Part shown: one piece after another, positions 9,066 to 15,862 of the stretch
Numbering within the stretch: the stretch's first letter is position 1
Layout of the letters: each line of letters opens with the position of its first letter
NCBI RefSeq assembly: GCF_029051645.1
Contig: NZ_JAACFS010000005.1
Coordinates: forward strand, 1 to 64,000
Length of the DNA stretch: 64,000 nucleotides
Reading direction: 5' to 3'
Source: Bradyrhizobium sp. CSA112
Lineage (GTDB): Bacteria; Pseudomonadota; Alphaproteobacteria; Rhizobiales; Xanthobacteraceae
Made by a program: the position numbers and the translations under genes
The notes under the pieces: generated by a model
Told to the model about the DNA's origin: nothing
The model's input: the letters and a program-made list of their open reading frames with translations, nothing else
Databases searched by the model: none

Positions 9066-9630
9066 TTGCCAAAAACTGAGGACCCTGACGGCGTCCACGG
9101 CTTGGGCGTCTGGGCGCTGGCCGTCATTATGGGAGCGGCGCTCGCCTCGTTGATCGGCGCGGCCAGTCTCAATCGAACGCCTTCGATGCGAAGCCCTGCG
9201 CAGGCCAGCGCGGCTAAGCCGTTCCTGAGCTATGAGCTTGACCGGCTGTTTCGTGCCAGCCGTCGTGCGCCCAATGTTGATCTCTGCGCCGAGCGCGCTG
9301 AGACCGGGCGCATCCTTCTCACCACCTCAAGTCATAGCGGCCTGAGCACGGACGATCGCGCCTATCTCATTCAGCAGGTTGGCGCGCTTACGGGACTCTC
9401 TGCGGCCGATGCAGAGCGAAGGGTGGACAGCGTCATTGTAAACGCCAAGACCGCTGTTACGCAGCACAGTCATCCTTGCCTTCTCGGTCGCGACCGCCGT
9501 CTTGCTTGGCGCCGTGGCTGCATGGGCGGTCGCGTGCGCCGGCGGACGGCATCGCGACGGTGCTCTCGTGCCGGAATGGATGGCTCGATCAGATGCGATC
9601 GGCCGACGGCATGAGGCGATGGTGCCGTAG
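9066..9630 (+). pseudogene. Membrane protein (PhnA-like in Bradyrhizobium annotations), decayed
   Basis: The first frame has a membrane segment (VWALAVIMGAALASLIGAA), then FLSYELDRLFRASRR, RAETGRILLTTSSHSGLS and DAERRVDSVI. At about 9465 the frame slips to VILAFSVATAVLLGAVAAWA, a second membrane segment, then CAGGRHRDG, ending at TAG 9630. From memory, intact relatives have a longer membrane N-terminus and this same GGRHRDG tail. The N-terminal part is absent. Confidence 0.6.
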
Positions 9631-9698
9631 GGCAAGAGTTGCGTAGATCGCCCGCGCTGCAACGGCATAAGCGCGGCAGTGAATTGTCCTCGCCCAAA

Positions 9699-9728
9699 TA
9701 AAAAGCCCCGCTAAAGCGGGGCCTTTTG
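9699..9728 (-). terminator. Rho-independent terminator of csbD copy 1
   Basis: GCCCCGC-TAAA-GCGGGGC hairpin, with A/T runs on both sides, immediately downstream of the leftward CsbD gene. It may work in both directions. Confidence 0.8.
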
Positions 9729-9932
9729 TTACCACCCCTGGCTTCCGTACCAGGCGTCGATCTCTTTCTTGGCCTGGTCTTTGGCATAGCCATACCGCTG
9801 CTGCAGACGGCCCTCGAGTTGGTCTTGCTTGCCGTCTATGACATTGAGGTCATCATCGGTAAGCTTCCCCCACTGTTCTTTGACCTTGCCCTTCATCTCC
9901 TTCCAATTACCTTCAACGCGGCTCCAATCCAT
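9729..9932 (-). CDS. CsbD-family stress protein, copy 1
   Basis: 67 residues, MDWSRVEGNWKEMKGKVKEQ, followed by WGKLTDDDL and GRLQQRYG. This is the E. coli YjbJ-like branch of CsbD, a small, highly charged helical protein induced by stress; its molecular role is unclear. An EcfG-type promoter lies 29 bases upstream of the start and a terminator follows. A shorter, divergent paralogue is at 20887-21078. Confidence 0.92.
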   Translation of the reverse strand: MDWSRVEGNWKEMKGKVKEQWGKLTDDDLNVIDGKQDQLEGRLQQRYGYAKDQAKKEIDAWYGSQGW

Positions 9933-9960
9933 GCGGTCCTCCAGTTAGTGCCCGTGACGA

Positions 9961-9985
9961 AACGTGTCGCTGCTGGCATAGTTCC
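9961..9985 (-). promoter_or_regulatory. EcfG-type promoter (GGAAC-N16-CGTT)
   Basis: Read on the minus strand, GGAAC at 9985-9981 and CGTT at 9964-9961, upstream of csbD copy 1. Confidence 0.75.
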
Positions 9986-10059
9986 TGACAGACCATGAGA
10001 CATCCTTACTGACTGCGTTACTCCAGACGCAGGGACCGGAATTCAACGATGCGGCGTCA

Positions 10060-10250
10060 CGCCGGTTGGGCTCGCTGGTCGAATGCAACCGCTGCAAGGC
10101 GGGCGAGCCTGCCGCCTGACGCCCTCCGTGACCGCGCGCCACGCTCTGGGAGCTGGAGGCGTCGCTGAAATGCCGCTTGTCCTGGCCGGTGCCCGTGATC
10201 AAGCTGACCGCGCGAGATCACGCCCCAATCCGGAGGAGCGATAAACGGCG
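10060..10250 (+). pseudogene. Zinc-ribbon-like remnant
   Basis: Pieces read LGSLVECNRCKAGEPAA then a stop, and later TLWELEASLKCRLSWPVPVI then KLTARD. The two C-x-x-C-like halves and 'LW.LEASLKC' remind me of a small rhizobial zinc-ribbon protein. No intact frame exists; the call is weak. Confidence 0.3.
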
Positions 10251-10318
10251 AGACCGCAACACGGCGTTGTCATTCGATTTCGGAGCGGTCGCAAGGCCGC
10301 GCGATCCCGAGCGCATTA

Positions 10319-10344
10319 GGAACATTGCCTAGTATTCCAACGTT
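10319..10344 (+). promoter_or_regulatory. EcfG-type promoter (GGAAC-N17-CGTT)
   Basis: GGAAC at 10319 and CGTT at 10341. It heads the broken 'NQFN' gene and probably the BrkB operon behind it. Confidence 0.7.
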
Positions 10345-10380
10345 GAGAGTGTCCGTCCGATCACACGAGTGTGCAACCGC

Positions 10381-10627
10381 CATGGCGACTCTAGTCACGC
10401 GCAACCAATTCAATGTCACGCCGCAAGGGTGGTGCATAAGCCGGCGGAGGCTGCTTTCATCCCCAGTCCTGGCGACCCACTTTCAGGAACGATGCGGCTA
10501 GGTCAGCTAGTCAACCAGCGGGCGGGGATACCGCGCGGAAGACGTTCTGAGAATTATGGGAGAACTTTGGGAAGAGTTTGTTGCCAGCAACCCGGAGATG
10601 TTCACTACGAACTCAGCGCCCTGCTAA
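10381..10627 (+). pseudogene. 'NQFN..PQG.VHKP' small protein, two frameshifts
   Basis: Frame one: MATLVTRNQFNVTPQG. Frame two: VVHKPAEAAFIPSPGDP then LSGTMRLGQL. Frame three: YRAEDVLRIMGELWEEFVA then SNPEMF, ending TAA 10627. The intact paralogue at 32999-33259 aligns along its whole length, which proves the two frameshifts. Function unknown. Confidence 0.75.
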
Positions 10628-10666
10628 TCGTTTGGTGGCGCGTTCGAGGGAGGCGAGGGAAAACCA

Positions 10667-11500
10667 ATGGGACTTTTGTGGCGGGTCCTGAAGGCGGCGG
10701 CATCCGGCTTTATCGCTAATGATGCCCTAAGCCGCGGAGCTTCCATCGCCTTCTATGCCGCCACGTCCCTGGCGCCCGTACTCCTTATCGTCGTGGCTAT
10801 CGCCGGCTTGGCGTTCGGGCAGGATGCCGCTCGCGCCGCGATCAGTGATGAGCTCGGCCGGCTGTTGGGACCAACCGGCGGCGACTTCATTAAATCCATC
10901 CTGGCCCGATCAAGCGATCCGACGTCAGGCGCGACCGCAACCGTCGTGGGCGTCGTCACGGTGCTGGTAACGGCATCCGGTGTGTTCGGCGAGATGCGCA
11001 CGGCACTGAACGCAACGTTCAAGGCCAAGCCGACGGACGAGCCAATTTTCTCCTTGATCCGGAGCCGGGCAGCCAGCCTTGGCCTTGTCGCCGCACTGGG
11101 CTTCATGCTGATCGTCTCGCTGGCCGCGAGTGCCGGGCTATCCGCCCTGGAGCACTGGTCGACCGGCAAGGCCGTGCTCAGCGCGCTCAACGCGGTCGTG
11201 TCACTTGGCATCTTCACGCTATTGTTCACAGCGATCTACAGGGTACTGCCGGACACGACGATCTACTGGCGCCATCTTCTGCTGGGCGCTTTTGTCACAG
11301 CCCTGCTGTTCACCGTCGGGAAATCGCTGATCGGATGGTACCTCGGTCAGGCAGCCCCGAACTCGACCTATGGCGCCGCGGGCGCGCTGATCGTCCTGAT
11401 GTTCTGGGTCTACTACTCCGCGCAGATATTCCTGTTCGGCGCGGAATTAACGAAGGCGATCGATGACGCGCGCGATCCAGCGGCGCGCAACGAGCGTTAG
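10667..11500 (+). CDS. YihY/BrkB-family inner-membrane protein
   Basis: 277 residues with about six membrane segments. The family start is visible as SRGASIAFYAATSLAPVLLI, and the end as TYGAAGALIVLMFWVYYSAQ then IFLFGAELTKA. BrkB/YihY proteins are inner-membrane proteins of unknown transport role; the old names 'ribonuclease BN' and 'virulence factor' are not reliable. The ATG at 10667 has GGGAGGCGAGGGA upstream. It is the first intact gene of a rightward stress operon. A second EcfG-like site overlaps its last codons, so the genes downstream can also be started separately. Confidence 0.9.
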   Translation: MGLLWRVLKAAASGFIANDALSRGASIAFYAATSLAPVLLIVVAIAGLAFGQDAARAAISDELGRLLGPTGGDFIKSILARSSDPTSGATATVVGVVTVLVTASGVFGEMRTALNATFKAKPTDEPIFSLIRSRAASLGLVAALGFMLIVSLAASAGLSALEHWSTGKAVLSALNAVVSLGIFTLLFTAIYRVLPDTTIYWRHLLLGAFVTALLFTVGKSLIGWYLGQAAPNSTYGAAGALIVLMFWVYYSAQIFLFGAELTKAIDDARDPAARNER

Positions 11501-11524
11501 GAACGATTCAATAGTGCCTGAGTT
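11500..11524 (+). promoter_or_regulatory. EcfG-like promoter (GGAAC-N16-AGTT)
   Basis: GGAAC at 11500, which includes the last base of the BrkB stop codon, and GTT at 11522, 39 bases before the DUF3618 gene. The -10 differs from consensus at its first base. Confidence 0.5.
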
Positions 11525-11562
11525 CGTTCTCAAAACAACACGAACGCACAGGCGGTGACGAC

Positions 11563-12594
11563 ATGACACGATCCGTGGAGGAGCTACGACGGGACTCCGA
11601 GCAAAGCCGCGCGCAGCTTGCGGCAACCGTCGACCGGCTGAGGGAGCAGATCGCCGACACCGCAGAAGACATCCGCTACAAGGTCTCGCCGGAAAACCTC
11701 AAGGCTGAGGTGAGCGGCTTCATCAGTCACAAGACCCACGGCTGGATGGATGCGCTGAAGCAACAAGCCATGGATAATCCGATGCAGGCAATCGCCGCGG
11801 GCACCGCGATCGCCGTGCCCGCGATGCGCCTGGCCCGCGGCTTCCCACTACCGCTCTTGATGATCGGTGCCGGCCTTGCCCTAAGTTCGAAGACCGTTCG
11901 CGATCGCGCCGCGGAAGCGGCAGCGCCGGGAATTGACAAGGCGAGGGAGGTTATCGACGAGACCGCGGAACGCGCCCAGTATCTGGGTGACGGTATGCGG
12001 AAAGCGATGTCCCACGCTGAGCGTCAGGCAGCCGGCAGGGCCGGTGAAGCTCGTGAAACCGCAGGCGGAATGGCAGATGCGGCGAGCGGAATGGCTGGTG
12101 ACCTGAGGGATCGCGCGGCGCAGGCCGCCGATGCCGTCGCCGACAAGGTCAGGTCCGGCATGGATGCCGCTTCGGAGATAGCCAAGGAGAAGATGGAGCG
12201 CGTTCGCTCGACTGCGACGAACGCGGCGACGGCTGCTCCCGCGACTGCAAGCATAGTGATCCGGGACAACGTCGCATTGATTGGCGGCCTCGGCGTGGCG
12301 ATCGGCGCGATCCTTGCTGCTTCCCTTCCGAGCACCAGGGTCGAGGCGAGCGTGGCCGGTGAAGCGAGCGACCGCGTCAAGCGCGCCGCCGGCACGGCGG
12401 CTCAATCCGGATTTGAGGCGGCCAAGGACACGGTGCTGTCGGCGGCGGATGCCGCGGCAAGAAGCCTGTCCGAAGCCGACCTCGGCGGACACGCCAGCCG
12501 CATCACCGAAGGCGTGACCGAGAGACTCAAAGAGGTGGCCGACGATGTCGTGACAACGGCCTTCGATCCTTCCCGAAACCCGCCAGCCAAATAG
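11563..12594 (+). CDS. DUF3618 protein with membrane hairpin and coiled coil
   Basis: 343 residues. The DUF3618 motif is at the start (SVEELRRDSEQSRAQLAATV, then RLREQIADTAEDI). A membrane segment follows near residues 75-110 (AVPAMRLARGFPLPLLMIGA). After it comes a long Ala/Asp/Glu-rich helical stretch with LEA-like periodicity, and a second hydrophobic stretch near 230-250 (IGGLGVAIGAILAASLP). Such proteins are membrane-anchored coiled coils of unknown role found next to holin-like proteins. It is followed eight bases later by the next gene of the operon. Confidence 0.85.
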   Translation: MTRSVEELRRDSEQSRAQLAATVDRLREQIADTAEDIRYKVSPENLKAEVSGFISHKTHGWMDALKQQAMDNPMQAIAAGTAIAVPAMRLARGFPLPLLMIGAGLALSSKTVRDRAAEAAAPGIDKAREVIDETAERAQYLGDGMRKAMSHAERQAAGRAGEARETAGGMADAASGMAGDLRDRAAQAADAVADKVRSGMDAASEIAKEKMERVRSTATNAATAAPATASIVIRDNVALIGGLGVAIGAILAASLPSTRVEASVAGEASDRVKRAAGTAAQSGFEAAKDTVLSAADAAARSLSEADLGGHASRITEGVTERLKEVADDVVTTAFDPSRNPPAK

Positions 12595-12602
12595 AGGCCG
12601 CC

Positions 12603-13208
12603 ATGAGCGATATGGATCTTAACACCCGCGATAAGAATTCTTCCCAGAACCAGAATACGGGCTCGTCCCAGAACCTGAAGGACCAGGTGGCGCATGCCGG
12701 CGCTGAGATCAAACAGCGCGCCGGTGATGTGCTGAGGGCGTCGACGGACACCGCACGCGACAAATTCAAGGAGGCGGCCGATGCCGCCAAGGAGGCTGCA
12801 GCCGGAACTGCGGATCGTTTCCAGGATCAGGCGCGTGAACAACAGCGCTCGGGTGCCGATTTTGTCGGCCGCTTCGCCGGCAACATCAGGGATGCGGCGC
12901 GCGCATTCGAAAACGACGTGCCGTTCGCAGCCCGCGGCATCAATTCGGCGGCCGAATATGTCGACGAAGCCGCCGACAAAATCCGCAACGGAAGCTTCCG
13001 CGATCTGGTCGATGGCGCGACGGATTTTGCCAAGCGGCAGCCTGCGGCCTTCTTGGGTCTGTCGGTGCTGACCGGTTTCGCCGCTGTCCGCTTCCTGAGG
13101 GCATCGGGAAGCGAGAGCTCTTCACGCCAGGGCTCTTCCTCATCGTCATCGTCCTACGAGCCGTCATCATCCTACAGCTCGGGATCCTACAAAGGTGAGG
13201 CGTCATGA
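12603..13208 (+). CDS. LEA-like stress protein with C-terminal membrane segment
   Basis: 201 residues. The first half is polar and alanine/lysine-rich (KDQVAHAGAEIKQRAGDVL; KEAADAAKEAAAG), like plant LEA group 3 or bacterial ElaB/YqjD proteins. A hydrophobic segment near residues 155-172 (PAAFLGLSVLTGFAAVRFL) is followed by a serine-rich tail (SSSSSSYEPSSSYSSGSY). The likely role is a membrane-associated protective protein, but this is inference. Its stop overlaps the start of the next gene by ATGA, so translation is coupled. Confidence 0.8.
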   Translation: MSDMDLNTRDKNSSQNQNTGSSQNLKDQVAHAGAEIKQRAGDVLRASTDTARDKFKEAADAAKEAAAGTADRFQDQAREQQRSGADFVGRFAGNIRDAARAFENDVPFAARGINSAAEYVDEAADKIRNGSFRDLVDGATDFAKRQPAAFLGLSVLTGFAAVRFLRASGSESSSRQGSSSSSSSYEPSSSYSSGSYKGEAS

Positions 13209-13600
13209 GCACGAAAACCGATCTTCGGACGATCTCGCACCTTTTCGGCGACGCGCTTTCGCAATTCGCAAAACTGTTCCAGAACGAGGTTGATCTCGCC
13301 AAGGCCGAACTCGGCGAGAAGGTTCAGCAAATCGGTGGCGCCGTCGGCCTCATTGCGGCCGGTGCCGTCCTGGTTATTCCCGCGATCGTCATGGCGCTGT
13401 TTGCGCTTTCCGCGGCCTTGATCGCGGGCGGCTGGTCGCAGCCGGTCTCTTATCTGATCTCCGCGATTGTTGCCGCGGTGCTCGCAGGCATCTTGTTTGC
13501 GGTCGGTATGAATCGGTTCGACACACGTCATCTGGCGCCGCGAGAAACGTTGCGTCAGCTCGAAAAGGACAAGGACACCGTGAAGGGAATGGTGCGATGA
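13205..13600 (+). CDS. Phage-holin-family (DUF1469) membrane protein
   Basis: 131 residues. An amphipathic N-terminal helix (FAKLFQNEVDLAKAELGEK) is followed by two membrane segments (GGAVGLIAAGAVLVIPAIVM and ISAIVAAVLAGILFAVG). This is the usual DUF1469/'holin superfamily III' layout, found in stress operons rather than in phage lysis cassettes. ATGA overlaps link it to the genes on both sides. Confidence 0.88.
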   Translation: MSTKTDLRTISHLFGDALSQFAKLFQNEVDLAKAELGEKVQQIGGAVGLIAAGAVLVIPAIVMALFALSAALIAGGWSQPVSYLISAIVAAVLAGILFAVGMNRFDTRHLAPRETLRQLEKDKDTVKGMVR

Positions 13601-14334
13601 TCGGTTCACAAGGGAGTTTCATAGATGGTCTGGCCGCGGCTGCCCGGGAAAACCCGCTCGCCGCAGCCCTGATCGGAGGTGGCGCGCTGTGGCTGCTTAT
13701 CGGCAGCGACAAGCTGAAGAACGCCGCCGGTTCGGTCACGTCAGCGGCCGCGCCGCTCGCCGATCTCGGCGCGCGTGCCCAAAGGTCGGCCGCCTCCAGC
13801 TGGGACGATACTTACGGTTCCATGCGGAATCGCGCCTCCCGAATGCAGGACGAAGCCTCGCGCGATATCAATGAAACGGTCCGCAACGCCAGAATGGCCA
13901 CTTCCGATGCGATGTCCGGCGCGGCGGAAACGATGAGCGAGCGATTCGACGAAGGCGTGGCCGGCGCCCGGGAAATGTTTGACCGGGTGGGCCGGGCCTT
14001 GCCGAGGAAGGAAACTCTGAGGCAGGCGCAGTCCTCGCTGTCCGATCTCCTGGAAAGGCAACCGCTGGTGCTTGGTGCCGTAGGCCTTGCGATCGGCGCC
14101 ACGGTGGCGGGCGCCCTGGCCAAGTCGGGTCTCGAAAAAGAGTGGGTCGGGGACTTGAGTGACAGCCTCAAGGCAGATCTGAAGGTGCGTGCCGGGGCCG
14201 TGTCGCAAAGCGTCCGAGAGGGGGCCGATACGCTCAAAGCCGAATTCGAAGATGCCGGCGCCGAATACGTCGATCGCGTCAAACAGGCGGGCCAGGATGC
14301 GATGGAGGCGGCCCGAGAGAAAATAGGATCGTAA
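13597..14334 (+). CDS. DUF3618-operon partner, two membrane segments with coiled coil
   Basis: 245 residues. It has a hydrophobic segment at residues 20-33 (PLAAALIGGGALWLLIGS), a long charged helical middle, and a second one near 155-168 (PLVLGAVGLAIGATVAGAL), then an acidic coiled tail. The repeated 'xENPLAAALIGGGALWLLIGSD' theme occurs in the C-terminal part of other DUF3618-type proteins. Translation is coupled to the holin-like gene. It ends the operon; a strong terminator follows 62 bases later. Confidence 0.8.
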   Translation: MIGSQGSFIDGLAAAARENPLAAALIGGGALWLLIGSDKLKNAAGSVTSAAAPLADLGARAQRSAASSWDDTYGSMRNRASRMQDEASRDINETVRNARMATSDAMSGAAETMSERFDEGVAGAREMFDRVGRALPRKETLRQAQSSLSDLLERQPLVLGAVGLAIGATVAGALAKSGLEKEWVGDLSDSLKADLKVRAGAVSQSVREGADTLKAEFEDAGAEYVDRVKQAGQDAMEAAREKIGS

Positions 14335-14395
14335 GAACACTCTGTTGTCGCCGCCTTTCGGAGGATGTTCAGCCCGGTCCGGTATTCGGTAGAAT

Positions 14396-14421
14396 GGCCC
14401 CAGCGCAGTAGCGCTGGGGCC
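14396..14421. terminator. Bidirectional terminator between operon and DUF892 gene
   Basis: A perfect 11-base stem, GGCCCCAGCGC-AGTA-GCGCTGGGGCC, lies between two convergent transcription units and can stop both. Confidence 0.85.
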
Positions 14422-14448
14422 GTTTGTAGGTGGTATCGGGTCGCTTGG

Positions 14449-14955
14449 TTATGCGGCTTTCGCGGTCTCGGCGTGCTGGTTGACCTCGGATTCCGCGAGC
14501 TGACTCAGGGCACTGTCCGTTGCCTTCTCTTCCTTAAGGGTTGCATCGAGCAACTTCACTGCATCGGCGTAACCCAATTCGTTTGCCCAGGTCTTGAGGG
14601 TGCCATAACGCGAAATCTCGTAATGCTCGACGGCCTGTGCTGCAGCGAGCAGACCAGCGTCAAGGGCCGGCATACCCTTGTACTCGTCCATAACTTCCTT
14701 GCCTTCTTCGATGATGCCCACGATGGCATCGCAGGTCTTGCCCTTCGGCGTTTCGTCGATCGACGCGAATACCTGCTCCAACCGCTCGACCTGGCCGTCG
14801 GTTTCGGCCATGTGCTTTTCAAACGCAGCCTTAAGCTTCGGCGACTGCGCGGCTTTGGCCATTTTCGGCAGGGCGGACAGGATCTTCTTCTCGGCGAAGT
14901 AGATATCCTTCAGTGTATCAAGAAACAGATCTTTCAGTTCTTTCTCTCTAGCCAT
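14449..14955 (-). CDS. DUF892 (YciE-like) ferritin-like protein, copy 2
   Basis: 168 residues from ATG 14955, five bases behind GGAGG. It has the same layout as the copy at 4867 (ELKDLFLDTLKDIYFAEKKI, then LSALPKM; VEHYEISRYGTL) but is clearly diverged, so the duplication is old. A frame extends upstream with a hydrophobic stretch but has no ribosome site. An EcfG-like promoter lies about 30 bases upstream. The terminator at 14396-14421 ends the transcript. Confidence 0.9.
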   Translation of the reverse strand: MAREKELKDLFLDTLKDIYFAEKKILSALPKMAKAAQSPKLKAAFEKHMAETDGQVERLEQVFASIDETPKGKTCDAIVGIIEEGKEVMDEYKGMPALDAGLLAAAQAVEHYEISRYGTLKTWANELGYADAVKLLDATLKEEKATDSALSQLAESEVNQHAETAKAA

Positions 14956-14984
14956 AGAACCCTCCAGGTTAATTGCTGGTACCA

Positions 14985-15009
14985 AACAAGATTGCCGTTG
15001 AGTTGTTCC
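14985..15009 (-). promoter_or_regulatory. EcfG-like promoter (GGAAC-N16-TGTT)
   Basis: On the minus strand GGAAC is at 15009-15005 and TGTT at 14988-14985, upstream of DUF892 copy 2. Confidence 0.6.
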
Positions 15010-15817
15010 TAGCCGAAACCACTTTCCCTTGCGCAGATCAGACACTAAGTCGCCTGGGTTCAGAAGCGCAGCATTTCCGAACATGAAAAGTAGAGCGATC
15101 GTGATCAGGGCCGGGAGCATGAGCGATCCGAGACAGCCCAACCGGTCTATTCCCGCTCTGGACGGCGAAACCCTTCAGCTCGTAGCCCCAGATCTGCACG
15201 CGCGGGAGCGGCAGGAGGTACTGGAAGCCCAAAGAGAAATGTACGAAACCAAATATCTGGGAAGCGTTAGGGCATTCACCGGTTTGCGGGACGTGTCGAG
15301 ACACTAAGGGAGGCGGCGGGCAAACTTGCGCTCCGCTCGCTACTGAACGTCAATGATGCCATGGCATGCGGGGACGACGTCGAACATGGCTAGCCGGATC
15401 CACGATTAGTCGGGCTAGCGCTTGGAAAGCTGGGGATCTCGGCATAATCGGTCATGCTCCTTATGAACGTCAAGGCTGCGAGCGGAGCAGGCACCTGCAG
15501 CCGGCGAGCTTCTTACAGGTGGGTTTGCCAAGCAAGCGCTACTGGAAGGCTGGCCGTTTCGGAATGAATTACCTATAAACAGACATCGTTACCGTGTCGG
15601 CATGTCTCAAAGGTGCCATGAGCTGCCGAGGGCACCGATGGTGGATCAGATCGCAGGGACCTCGAAATCGACACCGCCTGAGAGACCGCTGATCAGCCTG
15701 CCGTTACCTAGGCGCGGATCATCTCGATCGCTTCCTCGCGGAACGTGTGCATGTCCCGTCGTCTGTGAAGCCGACGATTTATTGCCCGTGCAAGCTCGCG
15801 ACACGAATTGCATGAAC
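15010..15817. other. Intergenic region without a supported gene
   Basis: Both strands hold only short frames without family likeness or a good ribosome site. The frame of the AI-2E gene stays open up to 15602, but those 87 codons do not look like protein and have no start signal. Confidence 0.5.
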
Positions 15818-15842
15818 GGAACTTGCTGGGTCCGTTCGCGTT
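15818..15842 (+). promoter_or_regulatory. EcfG-type promoter (GGAAC-N16-CGTT)
   Basis: GGAAC at 15818 and CGTT at 15839, 20 bases before the ATG of the AI-2E fusion gene. Confidence 0.75.
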
Positions 15843-15862
15843 TTCGTGCGAGGCGGAGCACA

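Noticed and set aside
15602..15862. 87-codon N-terminal extension of the AI-2E fusion
   Set aside because: It would cover the EcfG promoter and does not look like protein.
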